Assembly (NCBI GenBank): GCA_963696875.1
Contig: CAVOLQ010000002.1
Span: 744,001 to 808,000 of the forward strand
Source of the DNA: Albibacterium sp963696875
GTDB taxonomy: Bacteria; Bacteroidota; Bacteroidia; Sphingobacteriales; Sphingobacteriaceae
Direction: 5' to 3'
Length of the DNA stretch: 64,000 nucleotides
Part shown: positions 26,785 to 35,326 of the stretch, one piece after another
Position numbering within the stretch: position 1 is the stretch's first letter
Layout: the number at the start of each line of letters is the position of its first letter
Notes under the pieces: model-generated
Databases searched by the model: none
What the model was told of the DNA's origin: nothing
The model's input: the letters and a program-made list of their open reading frames with translations, nothing else
Position numbers and translations under genes: made by a program

Positions 26785-27533
26785 CTGATAACTGAAATTC
26801 CTGCGTCCACTGTTAATTCTGTTCCGTGTATGTATGAGGCTTCCTGCGAAGCAAGAAATAATACCGCATTGGCAATTTCGGAAGGTTCGCCAAACCTTTT
26901 GAATGGTATGGTTGGGATAATGCTTTGAATAGCTCCCTCAATTTGTTCGGGACTTAAACCTGTGTTGTTAAATCCGTTTGTTTTGATGTACCCCGGACTG
27001 ATACCATTCACACGAATACCTTTCTCGGTAAACTCTGCCGCAAAGGTTTTGATAAATGATTGTACGGCTGATTTTGCGGCTGAATATACTGAGAAATTTG
27101 CCATACCGATTTCGGTAACAATGGAAGTGTTTAACACGATAGCACTTCCCGATTCCATTAATGGCGATAGTTGTTTCACGGTAAAAAATGTCCCTTTTAC
27201 CAACATATTGAACAACTCGTCAAAATGCGTTTCATCGGCATATTCAATGGGTGCAAACTTTCCGTAACCTGCATTGGCAAACAGTAAATCAATACTGTCT
27301 GTGTATTGTTTTACCTGTTCCTGTAAAAGCAATATGTCTTTCATATTGCCTGCGTTTGAAACAATGCCAAAAGCATTTGTTCCTAATTGTTTTGCTGCTT
27401 TATTTACCGTTTCGGCACTTCGTCCTGTGATGATTACTTTACCGTTTTCGTTGATGAATTGTTGGGCTGTGGCAAATCCCATCCCGTTTGTACCGCCTGT
27501 GATAAGTGCGAACTTGTTTTTAAATCTTTGCAT
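26781..27533 (-). CDS. Short-chain dehydrogenase/reductase (SDR)
   Basis: The real start is the ATG at 27533 (MQRFKNKFALITGG). The frame continues 91 codons upstream over the methyltransferase gene, but that part is its antisense-frame shadow. The 250-aa protein has the NAD(P)-binding TGGTNGMGF near residues 12-20, NAG near 85-87, catalytic Ser, YSAAK near 150-154 (Tyr and Lys) and the PGYIKT segment. Typical classical SDR. Its role in an alkylation-repair operon is unclear; it may detoxify an alkylating or aldehyde compound. Confidence 0.92.
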   Translation of the reverse strand: MQRFKNKFALITGGTNGMGFATAQQFINENGKVIITGRSAETVNKAAKQLGTNAFGIVSNAGNMKDILLLQEQVKQYTDSIDLLFANAGYGKFAPIEYADETHFDELFNMLVKGTFFTVKQLSPLMESGSAIVLNTSIVTEIGMANFSVYSAAKSAVQSFIKTFAAEFTEKGIRVNGISPGYIKTNGFNNTGLSPEQIEGAIQSIIPTIPFKRFGEPSEIANAVLFLASQEASYIHGTELTVDAGISVIR

Positions 27534-27600
27534 TGTTTTTTGTTTTAAAATTCTGTTGCAAAGATGCCAATGTACGTTGTGGTAGAAAACCCGAAACTTG

Positions 27601-28200
27601 CTACATTTCCAAAATGTCGGTTTTTGCACTTTCCCAACCGATGATAGCGGTTTTCCGTGTGTTGCCCCACATATAACCGCCAATGTTGCCCGATGATTGG
27701 ATAACACGATGACAAGGAATAAGAAATGCAACAGGATTGTTTCCAATAGCCGTACCAACAGCTCTTGAAGCATTTGGATTTCCGATTTGCTCCGCAATGT
27801 TGCCATAAGTGGAGAGTTTCCCCATAGGGACTTTTAATAGCGTTTCCCAAACTTTGAGTTGAAAGTCCGTTCCTTTCAAGTGCAGTTTTATTTCTGACAA
27901 TTTGCTCCAATCATTCTGAAAAATGAACAGTGCATTTTGTTGTATCAAATCCAAATTTCGCTGAAAGGATGCATTGGGAAATTTTAGCTTCAAATCGTTT
28001 AATGACTTGGCTTCATCATCGTTAAAAGCCATATAGCAAACTCCCTTAAGGATAGAAGCTACAATCAAATTCCCGAAAGGACTTTCGGCAAAACTGTAAT
28101 TGATGGAAAGACTGTTGCCTCCTTTTTTGTATTCGGCTGGTGTCATTCCCTCAATATTGATAAAAAGGTCATGCAGTCGTCCTGTGCCTGAAAGTCCAGG
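27601..28200 (-). CDS. O6-alkylguanine-DNA alkyltransferase, C-terminal part of a truncated Ada
   Basis: The alkyltransferase domain is intact, with the active-site PCHRV near residue 145-149 of the ATG-initiated form (start 28146) and GTAIGNNPVAFLIPCHRV around it. Reading continues upstream of that ATG without a stop (GLSGTGRLHDLFINIEG), to about 28200. That segment belongs to the end of the AraC-type helix-turn-helix of full Ada. The protein was therefore an Ada that lost its zinc and most of its AraC domain to a rearrangement. The 5' end of the gene is replaced by unrelated DNA. Enzyme activity may survive, regulation probably not. Confidence 0.85.
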   Translation of the reverse strand, partial: PGLSGTGRLHDLFINIEGMTPAEYKKGGNSLSINYSFAESPFGNLIVASILKGVCYMAFNDDEAKSLNDLKLKFPNASFQRNLDLIQQNALFIFQNDWSKLSEIKLHLKGTDFQLKVWETLLKVPMGKLSTYGNIAEQIGNPNASRAVGTAIGNNPVAFLIPCHRVIQSSGNIGGYMWGNTRKTAIIGWESAKTDILEM

Positions 28201-28202
28201 CC

Positions 28203-28556
28203 TTCGGAGACATTAGCGAAATAACAAAATCTGCAAATATTTCGAAAGAAGAATTCATCAGCGAGATTAACTATTTAAAATCCATTGACCACATAGAAGA
28301 AGTTACTAATCTCGACCGAAGATATTTCTATATTTTACTACCCGGAACTGTAGCATATTATAATCAAACCCATCTCTTAGATGGTAGAAAGGTAAGAAAA
28401 GAAAGTTGGGACTTTAAAATAAATAACGGTCAGAAAATCATCATCACTCTTATAGCTATTATTTCCTTGTTAATTAATTTATATCAAGCGAAGAATAACT
28501 CAGACAAAATTAATGAGTTAAAAATACAAATTGAAATTTTAAAAGGAAAGAAATAA
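28203..28556 (+). pseudogene. C-terminal fragment of an unknown membrane-anchored protein
   Basis: A plus-strand frame without start reads FGDISEITKSANISKEEFIS, through LDRRYFYILLPGTVAYYNQT, into one hydrophobic segment (IIITLIAIISLLINLY) and a short coiled tail to TAA at 28554-28556. Its 5' end is cut at the same junction that truncates Ada. The small size of the winged-helix-like first part suggests a C-terminal sensor, but no family is recognised. Confidence 0.55.
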
Positions 28557-28662
28557 TTTTATTCAGCAAAGAATTTAATCTTCGCCAAAAGGATCAATAG
28601 TTAACAAAGCTGGCTTTTGAAAATATGGATAAGGAACTTTGATTAATCGTATACTTTCCTCA

Positions 28663-29877
28663 TCATCTGTGGATAAGAAATGTAGGATCAGAATAACTTC
28701 CATCCAGTACAGCCTGCATATCATTCAGTACATAAATCCTAAAGTCGGCGTTATACATATATAAAGTGGGTGTATTAATCACGAAAATACCTTCACAGGT
28801 ATAGTCTGTTAAATCCAATCTGTTTAGGTTATATTTTATAGCAAAGTGCGATTCCAGCAAACAAACGTTCGCGGAAAACCACCTGACTTTATTTTGCATA
28901 GTTTGGTTATAGCTTTTGGTTTTCTTCGATCCCTTTGTAAATGCATTGAAGTCATTCTTTTGATTAGCCGCATCATACCGACCCAGTAGGTGTTTGCAAT
29001 CGACAATGAATACTTTTTTTAGTTTATGTGCAACGATTATAAAGTCTACCTCGCCTAGACCTTCAACGTTAATATTCGTATAATCTATATTATTACGTAG
29101 TTTGGTGATATTCCTATCATAATAACAATTGCTGTTTTTCAATATAGATTCAAGGGCGTCATCAAGCCATTTATCATGTTCATCTTCTTTTCGATGAACA
29201 AACGATTTAAAACATTTATTTTCCATCCATTCTTCTGGACTCTTACCCCACGGAATTACATTGGTTGAAAACTGCATCATGGTTTCTGTCCAAGCATTAG
29301 GCCCTATAATTGCATATTCTTTACCATTTACATTCCATATGATGATTGGACGGTATAGATAACGTTTCAAATTATTAGGTTTGCAAGCAAGCTCAAGTAA
29401 AGTCATTTTGTTGTGTCGACTTAATGTTAAACCTTGGTAGAATAGCTTTCCGTATTCATATGGCGTTTGAAAGAGAAGTTCTAGGTTTTGCGGTAGATTT
29501 TCCCAAAGAACTCCTTCTGTAAAAGGAATTTGCTTGTGTATTAAAGCAATTACACCGTTAGCTTCCAAATAATTCACATTAAGGCATTTTTGCAGAGCAT
29601 CAAAGAAGTCTTGCATACCTTCATTATCTATCACAGTTTTTTCTACGGTATGCCCCCACGCCTTGTTAATATGCTCGAAGATGAAATTGTAGTGATGCTT
29701 CCTAGAAAAAACATAAAGATCATTTTCATCAAAAGTCAACTCCCCTACATCTTCAATCATACCTTGCTCTGCATAAATAGAAACACACATAAGGATCATA
29801 TCCCCCAAAAACAGTAAGTCATCTAAAACTTTCTGAATATGCTGGTAATCCGATGGAGTTGGAGGTACAATTCGCAT
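28663..29877 (-). CDS. PD-(D/E)XK-like nuclease family protein, function unknown
   Basis: The first ATG is at 29877 (MRIVPPTPSDYQ). The frame reaches 29958 through a TTG, but that part holds a palindrome. The protein is about 404 aa. Its C-terminal third has a restriction-endonuclease-like core: VEGLGEVDFIIVAH, then KKVFIVDCKHLLG, giving D...DCK at the expected spacing. The N-terminal two thirds are helical with no recognised domain. It could be a stand-alone restriction or repair nuclease. No methyltransferase is nearby except a fragment at 35.3 kb. Confidence 0.7.
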   Translation of the reverse strand: MRIVPPTPSDYQHIQKVLDDLLFLGDMILMCVSIYAEQGMIEDVGELTFDENDLYVFSRKHHYNFIFEHINKAWGHTVEKTVIDNEGMQDFFDALQKCLNVNYLEANGVIALIHKQIPFTEGVLWENLPQNLELLFQTPYEYGKLFYQGLTLSRHNKMTLLELACKPNNLKRYLYRPIIIWNVNGKEYAIIGPNAWTETMMQFSTNVIPWGKSPEEWMENKCFKSFVHRKEDEHDKWLDDALESILKNSNCYYDRNITKLRNNIDYTNINVEGLGEVDFIIVAHKLKKVFIVDCKHLLGRYDAANQKNDFNAFTKGSKKTKSYNQTMQNKVRWFSANVCLLESHFAIKYNLNRLDLTDYTCEGIFVINTPTLYMYNADFRIYVLNDMQAVLDGSYSDPTFLIHR

Positions 29878-29922
29878 ATCTACTTCACACCCCGTTTCCA
29901 ATATAAATTTCAAAATACGTCT

Positions 29923-29947
29923 ATTAGTGAGACACTGTCTCACTAAT
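29923..29947. promoter_or_regulatory. 25-bp palindrome upstream of the nuclease-like gene
   Basis: ATTAGTGAGACA and TGTCTCACTAAT form 12-bp perfect arms around a single central base. It lies 46-70 bp upstream of the chosen ATG, where an operator would be expected. No regulator gene is adjacent. Confidence 0.45.
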
Positions 29948-30082
29948 TGGAAAAGCAAGATAAAATTGTCTCATCCGTTTCAGGTTGCTTAGTCCAAACC
30001 CTTTCCCTAATGAATGGGACAGATCTTTTGACAAATAAACTGAAGTAGTCACAACTTAATCTGGCATTTTTGTACCGCGTTT

Positions 30083-30556
30083 TTATCTTCGATAAAGTGT
30101 TTTAAAATGTTCGCAAATGATAGTCATATCTTCTGTGAATTTTTCCCCATAAGGCTCCATTTCTCTTGTATAATATGCTCTATGAACTCTTTTCCAATAT
30201 TCTAAAGATTTGTCACCCTCTCCTTCAATCCTCGCAAACTCTGCCGTTATTTCATTGTAAGCCGTAGGTGTTACTTTCGTTGTTTCGATTATCGCTTTCG
30301 CATTTCCGTTCCAATCGGTTATTATGTATTGGTCTCCTTTTTTTGGTAAACTTTCATTATTCTTTTCATACCACCAAAGTGAAGTTGCTGTCGCCTGTTT
30401 AATTCCTTTAACAACCAATTCAGCACATTCATTTGCGTCTTTCTCATTATCACAGAAATAAAAAGAAATTGGCTCTATTTTTAACTTGTTTTTTGGGTTT
30501 TCTTTCAGAAAGTTTTTCCATAATAATTCAACCGATTTATTATTATTATCTGTCAT
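30083..30556 (-). CDS. ASCH domain-containing protein
   Basis: A 157-aa protein with the ASCH/PUA-like features: LWKNFLKENP at the N-terminus, FYFCDNEKDANECAELVVKG, ATATSLWWYEKNNE, then the GDQYIITDWNGNAKAIIETTKV strand pair and ARIEGEGDKSLEYWKRVHRAYY. The last block is very typical of this subgroup. ASCH proteins bind RNA or modified nucleosides, and related enzymes hydrolyse N4-acetylcytidine. Single-gene unit with an attC-like dyad directly upstream. Confidence 0.88.
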   Translation of the reverse strand: MTDNNNKSVELLWKNFLKENPKNKLKIEPISFYFCDNEKDANECAELVVKGIKQATATSLWWYEKNNESLPKKGDQYIITDWNGNAKAIIETTKVTPTAYNEITAEFARIEGEGDKSLEYWKRVHRAYYTREMEPYGEKFTEDMTIICEHFKTLYRR

Positions 30557-30584
30557 TTTTAATTCTCTATTTTTTGACTCATAT

Positions 30585-30655
30585 GCTGTACAATAACGCA
30601 GTTAGCGAAACCGAATTTCGCTAAACCGCCTCTATACCCGTAATATGTTCCTACA
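30585..30655 (-). repeat. attC-like intergenic dyad S3 upstream of the ASCH gene
   Basis: Arms TTAGCGAAA (30602-30610) and TTTCGCTAA (30616-30624) with a five-base loop are identical to those of S2, 11.5 kb away. The flank CCGCCTCTATACCCGTAAT matches S2 at most positions. It replaces the 3' end of the AlbA_2/ATPase fragment that follows. Confidence 0.6.
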
Positions 30656-31002
30656 AACATACTTTTAAAATTCCTTCCGCCATGAAATGCATTTTTGGTA
30701 ATTTGAACTTCAATCGGGTTTCCAATTTCGTAGCTTTTATGATAAACGGCATTGGACACGGCTTCCTCCACCGCAATATAAGGGAAATTAAAGTATCGAT
30801 TGGCCTCGGCACGATCGGGCAACTTTTCTACCACTTCATGGATAACGGTAGTTTGAATAAAGCGTAAGACATCCCTCAATTGCTGATGGATGGGGCCCTT
30901 AAAATAAGTTTCGGTAAAACCTTTACCTGAAAAGTCTTTATGCACCACTACTTCTATCCAACATCTTGAAAAGTATTGCTCCGGCTTTTGGGTAAAAAAC
31001 AA
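30656..31002 (-). pseudogene. AlbA_2/HATPase_c_4 family fragment (copy 1)
   Basis: It reads ETYFKGPIHQQLRDVLRFIQ then RAEANRYFNFPYIAVEEAVSNAVYHKS and EIGNPIEVQI on the minus strand. This is the start of the GHKL-type ATPase half of Schlafen-like AlbA_2 proteins. The nucleotide-binding EEAVSNAVYHK helix is present, but the protein ends at the S3 repeat and the AlbA_2 half is missing. A longer relative is at 33340-34182. Confidence 0.7.
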
Positions 31003-31116
31003 AAAGCCTACATTTACTAGGTGTCTTTTGATTGTACATCCTTAATCTTGAGGATATAGGTTTTCTACCAAAGATAATTAAAATATCATGTTTACCTATT
31101 TTATGACTTACCACAA

Positions 31117-32022
31117 TTATTTTGTTGATTCCAGACTGCTTTTTGGTTTTCGATAATCGTAGGCAATGGATGGCAATCCCCGAATAAATGCTTTAAAAAA
31201 TGCCATCACTCTTGTCTTTATGGATAGCGTGTTCTTATCAAGCACAGGCTCAAACCCACTATTTGAAGAATTAGCAATTACTTCTGGTTCTTGAGAATGC
31301 TCCTTTTGATTCTTTATATCTTCGTGATAAAATGAATCAACAGCCCATCTAAAGCCATGAAGGGAAATATTGATTTTTTTTTGCTTAATCAAACGTCTAG
31401 TTTCCGGATCGAAATTGCTCCGGTTAGTTAACCTCCCTCCAACTGCAACTAACATCCTAGCTGTAATCTGTTTAACCCGTTCTCCAGTAATGCCATATAG
31501 CTGACCGGCATCACTAGGTGACAAAGGGTACCTATACCCAATACCATAAATCATTTTAAATAAGTTCCAATTTCTATGCATAACTCTGGGACGGTATAAA
31601 TCAACTTGGTGTATTGCTTTTAAAAAAGTTTGTCCTTCGTCTTTGATTTCTAATTTGTTGAGGATATTCTTATCCTTACAAGGCATCAAATCCAAATCGT
31701 GGATATACACACGCTCATGCTCGGAAAGATACGTGGCACGATGATATTTAATAAAGTTTTCTATTTGCTCTTTTACCCTCCGGGTGATATAACTATTAAT
31801 AGATGCTTTAATAACCTTGGTATCATACTCCTTCAGCGCAATTAAATATGCTAAGTTACCCTCGGATATCAAATCCTCAAGCTCTAAGGTCGGGTGATAA
31901 TAACGAGCAGCTATTTTAACAACCCGTTTCAAATGATATGACGGATTATCTTTTAACCATCCTAAATACGTCGCTAATGATTTCGACGTCTTGTTTTCTC
32001 CATATAGGGTAAAGTCTTCCAC
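31117..32022 (-). CDS. Sigma-70-like protein, divergent and isolated
   Basis: A 301-aa protein. Residues about 35-95 look like sigma region 2 (ARYYHPTLELEDLISEGNLA, LIALKEYDT, then SYITRRVKEQIENFI). Residues about 165-200 look like region 4 (LSPSDAGQLYGITGERVKQI). The C-terminal 90 residues are polar and unassigned. It is neither an ECF nor a housekeeping sigma by length and spacing. No anti-sigma gene is adjacent. It may serve a mobile element whose other genes are gone. Confidence in the sigma link is moderate. Confidence 0.65.
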   Translation of the reverse strand: MEDFTLYGENKTSKSLATYLGWLKDNPSYHLKRVVKIAARYYHPTLELEDLISEGNLAYLIALKEYDTKVIKASINSYITRRVKEQIENFIKYHRATYLSEHERVYIHDLDLMPCKDKNILNKLEIKDEGQTFLKAIHQVDLYRPRVMHRNWNLFKMIYGIGYRYPLSPSDAGQLYGITGERVKQITARMLVAVGGRLTNRSNFDPETRRLIKQKKINISLHGFRWAVDSFYHEDIKNQKEHSQEPEVIANSSNSGFEPVLDKNTLSIKTRVMAFFKAFIRGLPSIAYDYRKPKSSLESTK

Positions 32023-32171
32023 GCATAATCCCTTTCTATTTTAAAGTATTTTTACATATTTATCTGAAATATAACGATTTAAACCCAAATTTACAACTAA
32101 TCAAAAAAGGCTGCAATTTAGTATGCGCTTCATTTAACTAATTATCTTCAAGATTCCACAAGTAGAAAAGG

Positions 32172-32372
32172 CTACGGCAAGCTATCCATTTTCCAAATAG
32201 GTTGTTGTGTCCAATCCAACATATTACCATTTCCATTAGACGGAATCCCCAAGTATTGAATGGGTACAGTGGGATATTTCTCAAAGGCTGAAGATAGGAA
32301 AGTGCTTTTGCCTCATCCGAGACAATCAAACCTCTTGCTTTCAGGTGCTTTAGTATAATTACGCTTACTCAT
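32172..32372 (-). pseudogene. Small ORF with an in-frame TGA behind a conserved hairpin
   Basis: From ATG 32372 the frame reads MSKRNYTKAPESKRFDCLG, then TGA, then continues in frame as GKSTFLSSAFEKYPTVPIQY and LGIPSNGNGNMLDWTQQPIW to TAG. One base change would restore a 66-residue protein. No family recognised. It is preceded by the hairpin at 32377-32428. Confidence 0.4.
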
Positions 32373-32376
32373 TGGC

Positions 32377-32428
32377 TTAAAAAGAAAAGACCCCCCAAGT
32401 GTGCATCAAGGAGAGGCATGGGAGGTGT
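32377..32428 (-). terminator. Hairpin plus U-tract related to the one before hsdR
   Basis: Read on the minus strand it gives ACACCTCCCATGCCTCTCC, a loop, CTTGGGGGGT and TCTTTTCTTTTT. It aligns with 9792-9842 over about 50 bases. In both places it directly precedes an ATG followed by AGT. The DNA from here to 32794 has no other gene. Confidence 0.5.
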
Positions 32429-32794
32429 ATTATCGTTAATTGTAGAATCTTCTAAGTCAAACACTAGAATAGCTCTTATAGACAGAAACGTATCTAGTTA
32501 TGCAAACATACGGAAATATAACCTATTTACCAAATTGCCATCGTTCTACTCTATCTCATAAATCAAATTGTGACTTAGTTAAGTTTTCAGATATGTATAC
32601 GCGGTCTGCCATTGTTACCCTTTATGGGCCGATAAGACCCATTTTTTAAGTCTTATCGTTCTTCGATTGGTAAAGATAACGAACAAATAAAAGCAATTAT
32701 TTATAAACATCAGTTAGATGCATGTTCCAGAAAATCAGGGACAAAAAACCAAAACTTTGGCAAATACTTCCCTCTTATGCCATAATTTTGCAAA

Positions 32795-33001
32795 TCACAT
32801 CCATTCTAAAAGCGTCGTTTCTGGCCTATAGAATCGTCCTTTTGGGAGCTTTCGGATTGCTCCAATTTCAGCCGTACGGGTTAAGGCTTTTATTGCTGCT
32901 TCTTTCTGGCTTACCTGCTTAATAAAATCCTTATAGGTAAACACATAACCCCTTGGCAGTCGATCAAGCTTATCCGCTAGATAATCAGCCACTTCTATGC
33001 A
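32795..33001 (-). pseudogene. DUF6088-like / AbiEi-type N-terminal fragment
   Basis: The minus strand reads VADYLADKLDRLPRGYVFTY, KDFIKQVSQKEAAIKALTRT and KLPKGRFYRPETT, a winged-helix of the sort found in DUF6088 and type IV antitoxins. It ends after about 70 residues. The residues before VADYL in the 101-codon frame do not look homologous, so the true start is lost. Sequence to 33339 holds nothing recognisable. Confidence 0.55.
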
Positions 33002-33339
33002 TATTAATAAAACAATTATAGCGACGGATGTCCAGTTTATTCGATAATAAACTGGACATCTTATTACTGTTACGCGATGGTCCGGCGCTGTAGATTCCAA
33101 TTTCCGGTCTAAGTATTCTTCTATTTATCTACCACTTGCCGGTCCTCTTCGTAATGTATAAACGATAGCAGCTAATTGTGTCATTTCATCCATTCTTTCC
33201 ATCGAATTTTTTATAAGATAGACATGAAGTCAGACAAAATATGACTGGCTGGATAAATTCCCTGAGTAGTTATGAGTTAAATGACAATCAAAAAAGAACT
33301 CCAATTTAGTATTGAGTTTAAATGCGGCTATTGGGGATA

Positions 33340-34182
33340 TCAAAAAATAAGAGCAGGGGTAGGAGTATCTGGGAACTCCATTACAATCCAACCAAAACTA
33401 ATAAGAGGATCTAAGTATCTTGCTCTATTCGTAGTATGATTACTTAAGTCAAGTTTTTCGAATAACTCCTTCCGCTTTGTCCACTCTTGTGTTGCCTCTA
33501 ATAAATCGATTACTTTGGAATGAATCTGCTCACTAATTATTTTTCTAGCTTGGTCACTAGCTTGGTCACTATCTTGGTAGATAAATGCAAGCACATCACC
33601 TAACGTGCTAACATTCAGCAATCCACCTTGGCCATTAGCTTGGTCACTAATGTGATTTACTCTTTGGACATCTTCTTGAGCGCCGACTTCAAAAAGTCCA
33701 TGTGCGGGAAGAGTAACCAATACATACGTTTGACCATCGGTTTCAAATAGAGGAGCAGGAGAACCATTATTTTCCATTGCATCATAAATTGTAGGAAAAC
33801 CTGTTCCACGTCCTTCCGTTAGATGAAGCTCCTTCAGAAAATCTCCAATCCTCCTATTTCGATATTCACGTGCAACAATGATTCGATTACTCTTTAATAT
33901 ATGTGCATTAACAGGTGGAACCGGACCAGGGAAACTCAGGATTTGGATCTTATCTGGCCATACCTGAACCTCGATAGGGGAACCTAATTCATAACTTTTA
34001 TGATAAACGGCATTGGATAAAGCTTCTTCAATAGCATCATTAGGAAAATTATAAAAACGATCTGCTTCTGCTCTATCTGCTCGCTTAATCACTTGCTCTG
34101 CTAAAATATTTGTTCTTAAAAAAGATAACGTATCCCTCAATTGCTTGTGCAAGGGGCCTTTAAAATAATACTCTTTGAGCAA
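33340..34182 (-). pseudogene. AlbA_2/HATPase_c_4 family protein, N-terminally truncated (copy 2)
   Basis: A 280-aa C-terminal part. It has KEYYFKGPLHKQLRDTLSFL, the ATPase helix DAIEEALSNAVYHKSYELG, the G1/G2-like FPGPVPPVNAHIL and RGTGFPTIYDAMENNG, then a DQASDQA-rich linker and a C-terminal winged helix (KRKELFEKLDLSNHTTN). Intact relatives carry an AlbA_2 DNA-binding domain first, which is missing here because of the S5 repeat junction. These proteins are often annotated RecG-like or transcriptional regulators. Confidence 0.75.
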
Positions 34183-34199
34183 AAAAGCTCAATTTTACA

Positions 34200-34245
34200 C
34201 GTTCAGCCCGCATTAGGCTTATACAATGTTGGCAATTGGCTTTCT
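34200..34245 (-). repeat. attC-like core S5 between the ATPase fragment and the NTF2-like gene
   Basis: On the minus strand it reads GCCAACATTGTATAAGCC followed by TAATGCGGGC, matching the start of S4 (ACAACATTGTATAA...TAATAGCGG). Only one half of a dyad is present, so this site was probably cut when the cassette joined the ATPase fragment. Confidence 0.5.
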
Positions 34246-34255
34246 TCCATTATCT

Positions 34256-34633
34256 TTAAATTCCAATTACGTATGAGGTTATCGATTTTATTTTTGAGCC
34301 TTTTGCTCCATTAAATATGTAAAAGTCCGAAAACGCATATTTTTTATCGTTTTGCATTTTAATAATTCCGTTTGCAGCTCCTTCTTTTCCGTGTGATAAA
34401 ATTTGGTCGAGTATTAATTCGGTCGCCTTCTCTTCTTTCATTTTTTTCAATTCCTCCGCATAATTTTCTTTTCCTTCGATTTTTTTGTCGCCAATTATAT
34501 TCCAAATAATTTCGTCTGTAACACTTTCGATAAGAAATTCCACGTTTCCTTTTGCAAAGGCAATATTGAAATCTTTTAGAAATTCCATTTTGGGTGACTT
34601 TTCACAATTAGGACTTGAAACAATTTTAGTCAT
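34256..34633 (-). CDS. NTF2-like (SnoaL-like) protein
   Basis: A 125-aa alpha+beta protein with the NTF2-like pattern FLKDFNIAFAKGNVEFLIES followed by VTDEIIWNIIGDKKIEGKEN and repeating strands LILDQILSHGKEGAANGIIK and YAFSDFYIFNG. The family binds or turns over small hydrophobic ligands. No catalytic residue can be named. One of several single-domain minus-strand cassettes here, 18 bp from the VOC gene. Confidence 0.8.
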   Translation of the reverse strand: MTKIVSSPNCEKSPKMEFLKDFNIAFAKGNVEFLIESVTDEIIWNIIGDKKIEGKENYAEELKKMKEEKATELILDQILSHGKEGAANGIIKMQNDKKYAFSDFYIFNGAKGSKIKSITSYVIGI

Positions 34634-34651
34634 TTTTAATCGCTTTTAGCT

Positions 34652-35068
34652 TTACATATTTTCGTTATAGAGTAAGTTAAATTTGTGGCCGTCAGGGTCA
34701 GCGAATACGCAAACGTAGAATCCATTTTTATCGTAAAATTCTTTCCTGTCGTTATTAGAGTCAAATAAAATAGTTCCACCTGCATTTTTAATTTCAGTTA
34801 TCCAACTGTCAAAGTCGTCCTTGCTTTCTGTCGATAGGGAAAACATAACTTCATTTCCTTGTTTCAAATCAGAAATATCTCCCTCAAGACTTGCTTTCAA
34901 CTTTTCTTTTTTAAAGAAGTGAATTACAAATTCGTCATCACCAAATAAAAAACTTACTAAGTCATCAGCTGGCTTACCATTTAATTTAAAGCCTAATGAC
35001 AGGTAAAAATCTTTTGTTCGTTCGATATTCTCAATTCCAAGGTTTGCCCAAATGCTTTTTGGATTCAT
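34652..35068 (-). CDS. VOC superfamily (glyoxalase/bleomycin-resistance-like) protein
   Basis: The ATG at 35068 (MNPKSIWANLGIENIERTKD) is preferred over the frame's more distal Met because it gives the normal VOC start. The 138-aa protein has paired beta-alpha-beta-beta-beta modules, with NLGIENIERTKDFYLSLGF and FYDKNGFYVCVFADPDGHKF. The metal-ligand pattern is partial, so it may be a binding protein, not a lyase. The next upstream element is the large S4 repeat. Confidence 0.88.
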   Translation of the reverse strand: MNPKSIWANLGIENIERTKDFYLSLGFKLNGKPADDLVSFLFGDDEFVIHFFKKEKLKASLEGDISDLKQGNEVMFSLSTESKDDFDSWITEIKNAGGTILFDSNNDRKEFYDKNGFYVCVFADPDGHKFNLLYNENM

Positions 35069-35104
35069 AGTGTCTTTATTTTGATGTTTGATTTTGCAGC
35101 TTGT

Positions 35105-35300
35105 TGCCAACGGTCAAGTATAAACGCAGTAGCGGATAGACAACCCATAACTTTCCGTTTGACAACTGCCTTAGCCAAAACCTTATTCTAATTTACAAAA
35201 AAGGAAATTAGAATAAGGTTTTGGCGGACAAAAAAGTACAGGCTTTTGATGAAGCACTAAAACCGCTATTACTTTTATACAATGTTGTGCATCGTGCTTA
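35105..35300 (-). repeat. Large attC-like hairpin element S4 upstream of the VOC gene
   Basis: About 195 bp. The outer arms pair GCCAACGG...GTATAAACGCAGTAGCGG (from 35113) with the inverse of ACCGCTATTACTTTTATAC...GTTGTGC (to 35293). Inside is a perfect 21-bp inverted repeat, 35174-35194 with 35205-35225, separated by 10 bases, that starts GCCAAAACC. The same outer sequence is found on the plus strand at 54081-54202. Single-strand folding of this kind is the hallmark of attC sites. Confidence 0.65.
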
Positions 35301-35326
35301 CTTTTCCAATAGTTCAGTTTTGACGT

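Noticed and set aside
27534..27806. N-terminal extension of the SDR frame by 91 codons
   Set aside because: The extension overlaps the alkyltransferase gene in another frame and lacks SDR similarity; MQRFKNKFALITGG at 27533 is the normal start.
32722..32922. Plus-strand 66-codon frame opposite the DUF6088-like fragment
   Set aside because: Reads as leucine-rich antisense of a better minus-strand reading.
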